From positions 1-43,777 of the forward strand of contig JAFUJA010000002.1 in NCBI GenBank assembly GCA_017473905.1: a DNA stretch of 43,777 nt, read 5' to 3'. The translations under genes and the position numbers were made by a program. Below, piece by piece: positions 33,961 through 43,050 of the stretch (position 1 is its first letter; every line of letters begins with the position of its first letter). This stretch comes from Lachnospiraceae bacterium. GTDB lineage: Bacteria; Bacillota; Clostridia; Lachnospirales; Lachnospiraceae. The notes beneath the pieces were generated by a model. The model searched no databases. It was not told the origin of the DNA and saw only the letters and a program-made list of their open reading frames with translations.

Positions 33961-34752
33961 TTATTCTGACCAATATTCATCGGGTATCCGGTCTTTTTCA
34001 ATGATACAGGTTTCATCTTTTTCCAATATGATTTTGCACACTTCAAATATTTTATTGGCATCGCAGAGAATACAATCCGCATCCCCGAAAGTACATTTTT
34101 GGGCAGCTCCTTTCCGGTAAAAAATATCTTCCAGTTTATTGAAGTGGTCGGAGAAACTTCCGCTTTCGAGAAAACGGTTGTAGTGGCGATACATGGAAAC
34201 ATCTTTGATGCTTCCGTCCGGCATGACAATATGCATGAGTGTGGGTTCGTCCGTAAGCCGGTCCTTTATGTTCAGGACTTCATCAACGCTGTGTATAAAA
34301 GTATTTCTTCCGTGGGGAACACCCAAAAGAAGAATTTGCGCGTTTACCTCTCTTAAACGGTCCCAGCATCCGCCGGGCGGACAGGGCGTGGTGGCCTTTT
34401 CTTCTCCTTTTATGAAATCAGCGGCTTCTTTTCCGTAAGCGGCCAGACTGTGGGTAGGGTGTAAGGAACGGACAACGCCGGGTCTTTTTAAAAAAAGATT
34501 CGGTATGATTCCCACACAGACAGGCTCCGTTTTGGGATTGAAGGTTAAATGGTCGCCTTTTATCTGTGCCCAGGTGTGGGCGGGGGTCATAAACATGCCT
34601 TCTCTAAAATATTCCATAAAAGTATCTACCACAGTATCCGCACCGCCGTCCACTTCGCCGATGGCTTTCATGGAAGAGTGGACCATGATGGCTTCACTGC
34701 CGTTTAAACCCATATTTTTCAGGTGTTTTTTCAATTCTTCTTTGGTGTACAT
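33961..34752 (-). CDS. AAC(3)-family aminoglycoside N-acetyltransferase-like protein (YokD type)
   Basis: The protein has 263 residues; ATG after AAGGAGTCACT on the minus strand. It has the antibiotic N-acetyltransferase family features: IMVHSSMKAIGEVDGGADTV, GMFMTPAHTWAQI, VGIIPNLFLKRPGVVRSLHP, then HPTHSLAAYG with the conserved His, and ILLLGVPHGRNTFIHSVDE. The family uses acetyl-CoA to acetylate the 3-amino group of aminoglycosides. Many chromosomal members of anaerobes (like YokD) act on other, unknown amines. Anaerobes take up aminoglycosides poorly, so a resistance role is doubtful. The gene stands alone, convergent with the lipoprotein gene and divergent from the pectin genes. Confidence 0.9.
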   Translation of the reverse strand: MYTKEELKKHLKNMGLNGSEAIMVHSSMKAIGEVDGGADTVVDTFMEYFREGMFMTPAHTWAQIKGDHLTFNPKTEPVCVGIIPNLFLKRPGVVRSLHPTHSLAAYGKEAADFIKGEEKATTPCPPGGCWDRLREVNAQILLLGVPHGRNTFIHSVDEVLNIKDRLTDEPTLMHIVMPDGSIKDVSMYRHYNRFLESGSFSDHFNKLEDIFYRKGAAQKCTFGDADCILCDANKIFEVCKIILEKDETCIIEKDRIPDEYWSE

Positions 34753-34831
34753 AGTGACTCCTTTTTAAGAAAAACAATCGTTTTATTTTGTGTTATTGTA
34801 TCATGAAATTTTACTTATGTCATGTGTGTGA

Positions 34832-34860
34832 AAACATACATGATTTTATTGAAACATACA
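34832..34860. promoter_or_regulatory. Direct repeats AAACATACA, possible activator site
   Basis: AAACATACA occurs at 34832-34840 and again at 34852-34860, 20 bases apart (about two helix turns). The second copy overlaps the -35 element of the downstream promoter. This spacing is typical of AraC-type regulators of sugar genes, but no regulator gene is adjacent. Confidence 0.4.
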
Positions 34861-34877
34861 GTGTTTTTTTGTATACT
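34849..34877 (+). promoter_or_regulatory. Promoter of the YetA-like / cupin operon
   Basis: TTGAAA (34849-34854), a 17-base spacer and TATACT (34872-34877), with the start codon at 34919 behind AAGGAGGAAAAGT. Confidence 0.7.
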
Positions 34878-34918
34878 TAAGGTGGTATGAAATTACAGAT
34901 TACGCAAGGAGGAAAAGT

Positions 34919-37150
34919 ATGATTACATTGAACTTTGACAAGCTTTATAACAGAGACAGGATTGCACAGCCCTGTTATGTTTCTGTTCCTTTTCCCAAGG
35001 GGGCATTAACAGGTGTTGATTGTGTGAGTTTAAAACAAAATGACCGGATTTTGCCCGTGCAAAAAAAGGTGTTATCCTCTTATCAGGATGGGTCGGTAAA
35101 ATATCTTTTCCTCAGATTTTTAGCAGATATTCCTGCCAATAAAGGAGCGCAGGTTATTTTAGATACGGACTGTGTGGGAGTAACGGCACCGGAAACAACT
35201 CTGACTTTGCAGAAAGAAAACGGAGTATTACGTGTGCTTACGGGAAATTTGGAGTTTACTGTGTCAAACGGAGGAACTCTTTTATTTGATGAGATCAAAG
35301 CAAACGGAACGCTTTATGCGGGAAAACAGTTTGAAGGTTCCCTTTTAAAAGATAAAAAAGGTGGCAGCTACAATATGGTATACGGCGACTGGAGTGTTGT
35401 GGAAGAAGGTCCCGTGTGTGTGATTTTATCCAATGCAGGTAAGCTGGTACCGGCAGACGGTTCGGATAAGGGGGGAGACGGAATTCTTTGTGAAACCCGT
35501 TTGTCGGCGTATCCCGGCAGATCTTATGTTGAAACCGAAATCCGGCTTGTGAATGCAACAGATGAGGTGTTGGAGATTGCTTCCTGGGAATATAAAATAG
35601 CTATGGAGGATAAGGAGGCTAAAATCCGTACCTGTGTTGCTTCATCAAATTACACGACCTCTTTTGATATCGGTGAAAACGGAGAAACCAAAGAACTGCA
35701 TATCAATACGGAATTTCTTATGAATGAAGGAAACGAGCATTTCCCCGAGACCTTTTATGGTACGTTTTTTGCAGACTATACAACGGAAGAAGCCGGTATC
35801 TGCGCTACCGTTTATCAGGCACAGCAGAACTATCCCAAGGCGATTGTTGCAGACAAGAGCGGTATTATAATCCGTCTTGTTCCGGAAGGTGATTTGACAT
35901 CCGTTATGCAGTCAGGTATGGCTGTAAAACAGAGATTCCAGTTATATTTCCACGACGGAAAGGAAGAATTACAGGAAATTAACCATCAGAGTATCATGTA
36001 TCAGATGCCGGATTGTCCTGTTCTGGATTCTGAAATTTATGATGCATCAGGATTGTTCCCGAATATCTTTGTTCCTTCCGAGAAGAAAAATGATGATGTG
36101 GAGTGCGGACTTATGATGGCCGCAGATATTCATGGCAGAAGTTATGGTATGATGAACTGGGGAGATACTCCGGATGTTCACTATACCGCTCAGGGAAGAG
36201 GTCAGGGTGAATTAATCTGGACCAATAATGAATATGATTTCCCTCATGCATGTATGCTGCAGTTTATTCGAACCGGTATTCGCAGATATATGGATTACTG
36301 TGTTGTAACCGGAACCCACCAGAGAGATGTGGATGTTTGCCATTACAGTCAAAATCCTCTGGTATTAGGCGGACAGTGGGAGCATACCAAGGGACATTGC
36401 GTGGACGGACGTGTTGTTTGCAGTCACCAATGGGCTGAAGGGCTTTTAGACTGTTATCATGTGACCGGTGATGAAAGATTCTTGGAAGCAGCCATCGGAA
36501 TCGGTGAAAATGTTCTTCGTCTTCTGGATACGCCGGAGTATAAAAAGACCGGTGGTCTGAATGCAAGAGAAACCGGCTGGGCATTAAGAACCCTTGCGGC
36601 GTTGTATCGTGAAAACTATGATAAAAAATGGGTTGAAAAAGCAGACTGGATCGTGGAACAGTTTAAAGAATGGGCAGACCTTTACGGGGGCTGGCTTGCA
36701 CCTTATACGGACAATACGGCAATCCGCGTTCCTTTTATGATTTCCGTTGCAGTGGGAAGCCTGATGCGTTACTACAGAGAATTTCCCAGAGACGACATCA
36801 AAGAGATGATTGTCAATGCAGTAGATGATATGCTGGAAAACTGTTTGCTGGAGAACGGATATTTTTATTACAAGGAGCTTCCTACATTAACCCGCGTGGG
36901 AAATAATCCCCTTGTTTTAGAGGCATTGACAATTGCCTATGAACTTACCGGCAAGAGTTCTTATCTCGAATATGGTATTAAAACATTTAAGTATAATATC
37001 ACAGGTTGTATCAGCGGAACATTTGCCATGAGTAAAAAGGTAGCTCAGGAAAGAGTACACGCAGGTATGGAACCCACCAAAAAATTTGCCCAGCTTTATG
37101 TACCCATTACCACTTATTACAAGGCACTGGCAGATTGCGATATGTTATAG
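34919..37150 (+). CDS. YetA-like / exo-rhamnogalacturonan lyase family protein (PcRGLX type)
   Basis: The protein has 743 residues without signal peptide, so it is cytoplasmic. The N-terminal third is a beta-barrel of the RIFT type (QPCYVSVPFPKGALTGVDCV, DGSVKYLFLRFLADIPANKG), with ICETRLSAYPGRSYVETEI-like strands after it. The C-terminal half is an alpha/alpha-barrel: HTKGHCVDGRVVCSHQWAEG-like region with conserved His and Trp residues, GGLNARETGWALRTLAALY and GGWLAPYTDNTAIRVPFMI. This layout matches the fungal exo-rhamnogalacturonan lyase family and bacterial YetA. It probably degrades rhamnogalacturonan oligosaccharides brought into the cell. The cupin gene 12 bases downstream supports a uronate-releasing lyase. 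Activity is inferred from family memory and context. Confidence 0.78.
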   Translation: MITLNFDKLYNRDRIAQPCYVSVPFPKGALTGVDCVSLKQNDRILPVQKKVLSSYQDGSVKYLFLRFLADIPANKGAQVILDTDCVGVTAPETTLTLQKENGVLRVLTGNLEFTVSNGGTLLFDEIKANGTLYAGKQFEGSLLKDKKGGSYNMVYGDWSVVEEGPVCVILSNAGKLVPADGSDKGGDGILCETRLSAYPGRSYVETEIRLVNATDEVLEIASWEYKIAMEDKEAKIRTCVASSNYTTSFDIGENGETKELHINTEFLMNEGNEHFPETFYGTFFADYTTEEAGICATVYQAQQNYPKAIVADKSGIIIRLVPEGDLTSVMQSGMAVKQRFQLYFHDGKEELQEINHQSIMYQMPDCPVLDSEIYDASGLFPNIFVPSEKKNDDVECGLMMAADIHGRSYGMMNWGDTPDVHYTAQGRGQGELIWTNNEYDFPHACMLQFIRTGIRRYMDYCVVTGTHQRDVDVCHYSQNPLVLGGQWEHTKGHCVDGRVVCSHQWAEGLLDCYHVTGDERFLEAAIGIGENVLRLLDTPEYKKTGGLNARETGWALRTLAALYRENYDKKWVEKADWIVEQFKEWADLYGGWLAPYTDNTAIRVPFMISVAVGSLMRYYREFPRDDIKEMIVNAVDDMLENCLLENGYFYYKELPTLTRVGNNPLVLEALTIAYELTGKSSYLEYGIKTFKYNITGCISGTFAMSKKVAQERVHAGMEPTKKFAQLYVPITTYYKALADCDML

Positions 37151-37162
37151 GAGGATAAAGAA

Positions 37163-37492
37163 ATGAATCAGGTTTGGAAATTTAACAAAGATGTGGAAGG
37201 AACTCCCTGCGCACCCGGCGTGGAACGCAAAATCCTTGCATATACAGACGAATTAATGTGTGTAGAGAATCATTTTCAGGAAGGCGGAGTGGGAGCCCTG
37301 CATCATCATCCTCATACACAGATTACCTATGTTGTGTCCGGTCAGTTTGAATTTGAAATTGACGGCGTGAAAAAAATCGTAAATCCCGGGGATACAATGT
37401 TAAAGAAGGATTCTGTGGAACACGGCTGTGTTTGTTTAAAAGAAGGAATCCTGTTGGATATTTTTACACCGATGAGAGAGGATTTTGTGTAA
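37163..37492 (+). CDS. KdgF-like cupin, unsaturated uronate linearisation
   Basis: The protein has 109 residues and its start follows AGGAGGATAAAG, 12 bases after the lyase-like gene. It is a single-domain cupin with motif 1 LHHHPHTQITYVVSGQFEFE (His triad and Gln for metal binding) and motif 2 VNPGDTMLKKDSVEHGCV. Small cupins of this kind next to pectin lyases correspond to KdgF, which converts the unsaturated uronate released by lyases to its linear keto form. The neighbour suggests the same task here. A different sugar-binding role for the cupin cannot be excluded. Confidence 0.82.
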   Translation: MNQVWKFNKDVEGTPCAPGVERKILAYTDELMCVENHFQEGGVGALHHHPHTQITYVVSGQFEFEIDGVKKIVNPGDTMLKKDSVEHGCVCLKEGILLDIFTPMREDFV

Positions 37493-37546
37493 AACATAAA
37501 TCAAAAACTGTTTTACATAACTAATAAACATAATATCATATACAAA

Positions 37547-37588
37547 AACGGACTATTTTTGCTGAAAAAGGCGAATAGTTCGTTTTTT
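37547..37588 (+). terminator. Intrinsic terminator of the lyase / cupin operon
   Basis: AACGGACTATT (37547-37557) pairs with AATAGTTCGTT (37574-37584) with one G-T pair, followed by T4 and AT. Confidence 0.82.
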
Positions 37589-37612
37589 ATATGGAAAAAT
37601 ACGTATTTTCAC

Positions 37613-37641
37613 TTGTCATATTATGGTTTTTATAGTAGTAT
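37613..37641 (+). promoter_or_regulatory. Candidate promoter of the surface-protein gene
   Basis: TTGTCA (37613-37618), a 17-base spacer and TAGTAT (37636-37641). The long leader to 37740 carries GAAAAGG before the start codon and a GC-rich stretch (GGGGAGGCGCCGGAAGG) of no recognised function. Confidence 0.4.
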
Positions 37642-37739
37642 TATGTAAACAAAATGAATATGACATGATGAAAAAAAGCAGAATGGGGAGGCGCCGGAAG
37701 GTTCCTCTCTTGTGTTGCGTAAAGGAAAAGGTGATTGCT

Positions 37740-40700
37740 ATGAAGAAAATTTGGAAAAAGAGAGTATCATTGGTTATGGCCATGTTATTGGTGATGAACG
37801 TAATTTTTGCGTACCCCGTAACTGCCCATGCAGAAGAATCTCTTCCCGGAGACCAGGACGGATTTACCGTGCATTCTTTTGAGGTAAATCTGGTGGAAGG
37901 TGACACAAAGACTCCCATTACGGATGAGTCTGAGGTTGTGGCAGGAGATGAGGTCGAGGTAAAATTTGAGTGGACTCTTGATAACAGTGTCCGTATCCCG
38001 GAAGAAGATGTGGATACTTGGACAAGTGCAGAGTTTACCATTGATACAAATGATGCACAATTTAAATATAGCGGCATTAATATTCCCGGAATGAAAGTGG
38101 GAGAGGAAACGGCTCCCCTGCCTTTGTATGCAACGGGTGCAGGTACGGAAGTAGGCTCCTATTACATGAAGGATGGCATCATTCATATTATTATCACCGA
38201 TAAAACATTTTTCCAGCATGAAGACAATCGTTACGGCGGCGTTTCTTTTAGCGGAACCATAGCAAATAACGGTGATAAGACAGAGGATGGTGAACCGAAG
38301 GAGATTTCTTTTGGTACTCATAGCTCCAACCCGAACTATTATCTGGAAAATACTGAAAGCTCTGCCCATGTAAGCAAGTCAACAAGCGGAGACTTGGTAA
38401 AGAACGGAGATAAGTATTATCAGACTTTTACGGTAACAATTAAAGCGAATAACGGAACCGTAACCAATATTGATTTGACAGATTCCGTATCTCCTGCAGA
38501 TATGTTAAGCAATCCGACTGATGTTCAGATTACTGCAAGTACAGCTACCGGCCTTGCGACCGGAAGTTATGCAAGCCTTGATGAGGCTTTTGCAGCAATT
38601 AAAGCAAACACCTTTTATAAAGATGAGTCCATTACCCTGCAGTATACAATGGAGGTTGATGCCTCTGTTTATGAACAGAATGCAGAATGGTATAAAAATA
38701 TAGTATCCGGTACCTATGAATCCAACCGTTCAGAGGACCCTAAAAATGTATCTGCAGAAGCAGGCGTTTACGTTGAAAAACCCTATGTTAATAAGGCAGG
38801 AGTGTCCTTTGAAAGACGTGACGGAAAAGGATATGTAACCTGGAAAATTACCATTAATCTTGGAGATTACTATACCGGCTCTTCCAATGATTTGGCGGAC
38901 TATTTAAAAAGTATTACCGATTTGCCGGGTGCAGGACTGACACAGGACGGAGAGAGTTTGCCCTTAAATCCTGATTATTTTGTGCAGGACAGTAATAATC
39001 CTGCAATCTACACCTATGTTTATGAAACCGAAGTTGAAGAGGCGATTGCAAACAGTACTTCCGATGAAACTGTAAAAAATAAGGTTACGGTTACCACGCA
39101 GGATGACAATATTTATACCAGCAATGAAGCCGGATATACCATTCCGGGCATTGGTCCCAGCGTGGAAAAAACAATTCTCAGCAAGGTGCGTGATAATGAA
39201 GGTTTGCATGTGACCTGGAATATTAGGGTAGCAGACATTCCCAAATCCGGAATTACCGCTTTGACCGTTAATGATGATTCAAGACATTATAATAATAATC
39301 CCGGCAATCAGAATCTTTTATATGAGATTTATATCGATGATGTTCTTGTTGCAGATGCAAACGGAATTATTGATACCGATAAAATTAAAGCTGTTAATAA
39401 TTGGAACAGTGGACAGTATGGTTCCATTATCCTTCAGGATGCATATGTAAACGATGTTGCAAATGCAGATGGTGAAATTAATATTCAGGTAAAAACCCTG
39501 GTTACAGAAGATACAATCGGTAAAGAATACGGAAACATGGCAAATGTATCTTACAAAGATACTACAACCGGAAGTTCCACAACAACACCGGACAGCCGTG
39601 CTACCTTCCAGGATGCAACAAATCTGCTTACCAAGACCGGAGCGGTAGTTGCAGGGGAAGATTGTATTGATTACACCGTAAAAGTAAGTCTCCCTCCTTT
39701 GGGATTAACTGAGGCAGGCAAACACTTTATCATTGATGATATTCTGCCTATCGGTATGCAGCTTAAGGCAGATAGTGCAAGTGTACGTCTGACCGACCAG
39801 TGGGGAAATGAGAAGCATGTCTTTGCATGTACACCGACTACATCTAATGTTACCGTGGGCACAGAAACTGCAATAAAGATTTCCTTCGATGTAGAAACTG
39901 CAGATGAATGGATTTCCAAGCTTGTGGGTTACAACGGTGCGACAAGCGGAGGATATTATCTTGTTGTTACATACAGAGCAGAATTGACAGATCGTGCCGG
40001 TTTTATTCAGGATGGTGTAACCAAGGAATTTACCAATAGTGTAAGCGGAACTTATGATGGTGAGACCATTGGTAGCGATAAAGCAACCAATTCCATGAAT
40101 CCTTCCCAGATTGTATATAAAACTGCGGAATATACCCGTGGAACGGCGCCTTTTATTAAGTATACCGTTGATGTGAATCCGGATGCCGTGACTCTTTTAG
40201 ATGGTACTGCGAAGCTTCAGGCGGTGGATGAAATTGGTTCGGCGTTAAAATTCGTGGATGCGGATTATTTTGACAATGCAGAAAAGAAAACAAAATACCG
40301 GGTACAGGTGCTTGATATTGAAACCTCCAATGAGCTTATTTTAGGCTCTGATTACACCTATACCATGGCAAAAAACAGACGCAGTATTTCCTTTGAACTT
40401 CCTGACAGCAAAGCTTTAAGAATTATCTATTGGGCTTATGCTGAGCCGGGGACTACTTTGACTGCTGAAAACTCAACCAACAGTTTCTCTTTGTCCGGCA
40501 TGAGTTCAGATGTGGCAGGGGATGAGTATTCATTTGATATGGTGGCATATACTCCCAACGGTTGGACCGGTTCTGAAGTAGGATCTATTATTTTATACAA
40601 ATTCTGGACAGATGAAGGGGAGCAGGTTGCTTTGGAGGGCTCCGTGTTCCGTCTGGAACGAGTTCAGTATGATGAGGAAACAGGAACTTTTGTGCCGAAA

Positions 40701-42383
40701 GAGGTAAACGGTTCTTCTATCATTTTAGATAACATTACCGTTTCTGATGAAAACAGATATGATACCGGTAAAATCATTATTGAAAATTTGCCGGTTAATC
40801 AGGTTATGGCACTTTACGAAATTTCATCACCTGACGGTTTTGCGATTAACAGAAAACCTTATTATTTTGTCTTGGAAGGCTCTACCGCGGTAACCCTTCC
40901 GGATGAGTACAATGTTACCATTTATCAGTCCGGTTCAACCATGGATTATGAAAACCATGAAGCGGCAGTTCTGGTGCTTGAAAAAACCGTAGAAGGTGAT
41001 GTGGAACAGGCTGATATTGAAGGCGTTATTACTTTTACGGTAACAGATGAAAATGGTATTCTGATTGGCACTTATCAGCCGGGTGAGGGTGATTTTACTT
41101 ATGCAGACGGTAAGTGGAAACTCACTCTTGAAGATTTGGAACCCGGCGTATATACCGTGGAAGAGACCGTATACAATGCTACGGGACATGTTGCAAGAAA
41201 GGTTCTTTATTCCATAGACGCAGGTTCCTGGTCTGCAGGTGAGAAGGACACGGAAGCAGAAGTAACATTGGAGGAAAATACCACCACTACGGTTACTTTT
41301 AAAAATGTTTATGACGGATTTGACGTTCTTGTGAGTAAAACGATGCTTACCGGAGGAGCAACCCTTGCGGGAGCAAGATTACAGATTACGGGAACACAGG
41401 CAGACGGAACGCAGATTACCCCTATCGAGTGGACAAGTTCGGTTTCTGCATATTGTGTAAAATTATATCCCGGAAGCTATGTTTTAGAAGAACTTGAAGC
41501 CCCTACAGGATATAAAAAGGCCGCATCCGTTGCATTTACCGTGGATGAAGACGGAACACTTACCGTTGATTCCCAGACTGTAGACGAAATTGAGATGCAG
41601 GATGAAGAAATCAGCGCAGAACTTATTAAAGTAGATGCAGCAGATAATGATACTGTGCTGGAAGGCGCTACAATTGGTTTATACGATGAGGAAGATGTAA
41701 ACAATGATGGCTCATTAAAAGATGATGCAACTGCCCTGGTAAGTTGGACGACTTCTGCGACTCCTTATGATTTCGGAAGTTATTTAACTTGCGGTAAAAA
41801 CTACTATCTGGTAGAAACCGTTGCGCCGAACGGATATGAGTTGGCGGCACCCATTGCAATTTCCGTGAGTGCTGCAGGTGAAGTATCTGTAACTTCAAAT
41901 GATATTACCGTTACGGATGGCGTTATTTATATGGAGGACACCGCGGTGGCAGGAGACTTCGGTTCTCTTGTATTAACCAAAACCATTGCAGGTGAGTGGA
42001 ACAATCCTGACCTTGACGGAAAGGTGACTTTTAAGGTTGAAAGTATAGATGTTGTACCGGCATTTAGCGAAACTTACACACTTGGAGAAGGAAGCTTCCT
42101 TTGGGATGATGTTGCCGGAAAATATATTCTTACATTAAATAACCTTCCTGTCGGAACATATAAAGTAACTGAAACACTTGGTAGTTCCACACCGGAAAAC
42201 ATGTCATGTACCGTGACTTATACCGTAAATGCCGGAGCAAGTGAGAACGGAACGGAAACAGGCAATGTTTCTGTTGATAAGGATGCGGAAACAGCGGTAG
42301 CTTATACCAATACTTATGCAATCCTGAAGGGAAGCATTCAGGTAAGTAAGAACTTTGCCGAGGCAACAGGAACATTAACCTAG
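37740..42383 (+). CDS. Large secreted surface protein with prealbumin-like (Cna-B/SpaA) modules, ending at an in-frame TAG
   Basis: There are 1547 codons from the ATG at 37740 to TAG at 42381. This start is chosen because it begins a classical Sec signal (KKIWKKRVSLVMAMLLVMNV, cleavage after AHA) behind AAAGGAAAAGG; upstream ATGs in frame have no such context. Residues about 35-950 are repeated adhesin-like beta domains with Tyr/Thr/Asp-rich strands. From about 950 on, Cna-B/SpaA-type domains follow one another (SIILYKFWTDEGEQVALEGS, LVLEKTVEGDVEQADIEGV, FDVLVSKTMLTGGATLAGA, AELIKVDAADNDTVLEGA, SLVLTKTIAGEWNNPDLDGK). They carry Lys near each start and Glu near the end (YTVEETV, YVLEELEAPTGY, YLVETVAPNGY), the usual isopeptide pattern. 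It is likely a wall-anchored adhesin or pilus-like shaft. The TAG lies where the next repeat has TGG, so the protein is probably truncated before its anchor. Confidence 0.88.
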   Translation: MKKIWKKRVSLVMAMLLVMNVIFAYPVTAHAEESLPGDQDGFTVHSFEVNLVEGDTKTPITDESEVVAGDEVEVKFEWTLDNSVRIPEEDVDTWTSAEFTIDTNDAQFKYSGINIPGMKVGEETAPLPLYATGAGTEVGSYYMKDGIIHIIITDKTFFQHEDNRYGGVSFSGTIANNGDKTEDGEPKEISFGTHSSNPNYYLENTESSAHVSKSTSGDLVKNGDKYYQTFTVTIKANNGTVTNIDLTDSVSPADMLSNPTDVQITASTATGLATGSYASLDEAFAAIKANTFYKDESITLQYTMEVDASVYEQNAEWYKNIVSGTYESNRSEDPKNVSAEAGVYVEKPYVNKAGVSFERRDGKGYVTWKITINLGDYYTGSSNDLADYLKSITDLPGAGLTQDGESLPLNPDYFVQDSNNPAIYTYVYETEVEEAIANSTSDETVKNKVTVTTQDDNIYTSNEAGYTIPGIGPSVEKTILSKVRDNEGLHVTWNIRVADIPKSGITALTVNDDSRHYNNNPGNQNLLYEIYIDDVLVADANGIIDTDKIKAVNNWNSGQYGSIILQDAYVNDVANADGEINIQVKTLVTEDTIGKEYGNMANVSYKDTTTGSSTTTPDSRATFQDATNLLTKTGAVVAGEDCIDYTVKVSLPPLGLTEAGKHFIIDDILPIGMQLKADSASVRLTDQWGNEKHVFACTPTTSNVTVGTETAIKISFDVETADEWISKLVGYNGATSGGYYLVVTYRAELTDRAGFIQDGVTKEFTNSVSGTYDGETIGSDKATNSMNPSQIVYKTAEYTRGTAPFIKYTVDVNPDAVTLLDGTAKLQAVDEIGSALKFVDADYFDNAEKKTKYRVQVLDIETSNELILGSDYTYTMAKNRRSISFELPDSKALRIIYWAYAEPGTTLTAENSTNSFSLSGMSSDVAGDEYSFDMVAYTPNGWTGSEVGSIILYKFWTDEGEQVALEGSVFRLERVQYDEETGTFVPKEVNGSSIILDNITVSDENRYDTGKIIIENLPVNQVMALYEISSPDGFAINRKPYYFVLEGSTAVTLPDEYNVTIYQSGSTMDYENHEAAVLVLEKTVEGDVEQADIEGVITFTVTDENGILIGTYQPGEGDFTYADGKWKLTLEDLEPGVYTVEETVYNATGHVARKVLYSIDAGSWSAGEKDTEAEVTLEENTTTTVTFKNVYDGFDVLVSKTMLTGGATLAGARLQITGTQADGTQITPIEWTSSVSAYCVKLYPGSYVLEELEAPTGYKKAASVAFTVDEDGTLTVDSQTVDEIEMQDEEISAELIKVDAADNDTVLEGATIGLYDEEDVNNDGSLKDDATALVSWTTSATPYDFGSYLTCGKNYYLVETVAPNGYELAAPIAISVSAAGEVSVTSNDITVTDGVIYMEDTAVAGDFGSLVLTKTIAGEWNNPDLDGKVTFKVESIDVVPAFSETYTLGEGSFLWDDVAGKYILTLNNLPVGTYKVTETLGSSTPENMSCTVTYTVNAGASENGTETGNVSVDKDAETAVAYTNTYAILKGSIQVSKNFAEATGTLT

Positions 42384-43050
42384 GATGAAATTAAAAATAA
42401 CATCAGCTTTACCATTAAAGATTCTACCGGTACAGAGATAGCCGGCTCACCAATCAGCGGTGCAGACCTGACTTTGGATAACGGCAAGTATGTATCCGAT
42501 GAAATCGAAGTAGAAGTAGGAACTTATACCGTAGAAGAAACTTTAACAACCATTGAGGGTTATACCGTAACCACAACTTACACTGTTACAACGGACGGTG
42601 TGGAAGGTGCTGACGGTAACACCACAGCTACAGGAGATATTGAAGTCGGAGACGGCGAAAGTGTTGTTGTAGCTTTCGTAAATACCTATACCGCAGAAGA
42701 AAAGCTTGGTGCGTTAAAGCTTACCAAGGCAGTAGCAGGTGCTCTTGACAGAAGTGAACTGGAAGGCGAATTACAGTTTAAGGTAGAAAATGCAGATGGA
42801 AATACACCTGCATTTGATGAAACTTACACTCTCGGAGAGGGAGAGTTTACCTGGAATGCAGTTTCCGGAACCTATGAGTTACTGATTGAAGATTTACCCG
42901 TAGGTAACTACAAAGTAACGGAAATTCAGGGAACAACCACACCCGAAAATATGTCATGTACCGTAACCTATACCGTAAATGCAGGGGCAACCCAGACAGG
43001 AACGGTAACCGGTGCGGTAGAAGTGACAGAAGACGAAACAAGTACGGTGG
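42301..43050 (+). repeat. 750-bp tandem repeat, copy 1
   Basis: This unit codes 250 residues, one pair of Cna-B-like modules. It begins with the bases coding AYTNTYAILKGSIQVSK and contains the TAG at 42381. By eye it differs from copy 2 at about two dozen of 690 comparable positions, mostly silent third-codon changes. Confidence 0.85.

Noticed and set aside
33961-34752. Clinically relevant aminoglycoside resistance gene
   Set aside because: Only family-level similarity is visible. The gene is chromosomal in style, with no mobile element nearby, and many AAC(3)-like proteins of anaerobes do not confer resistance.
37623-37739. N-terminal extension of the surface protein from the upstream ATG
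   Set aside because: It would place 39 mixed residues before a classical signal peptide and overlaps the proposed promoter; the ATG at 37740 has a good ribosome site and starts the signal directly.
23342-42383. Stop-codon recoding (TAA or TAG read as an amino acid) to explain the two in-frame stops
   Set aside because: TAA and TAG both end many intact genes here (TAG at 1517, 5030, 11046, 13312 and 37150). One interruption is TAA and the other TAG. TAA is not used for selenocysteine, and no pyrrolysine gene is seen. Two separate nonsense changes or errors are simpler.
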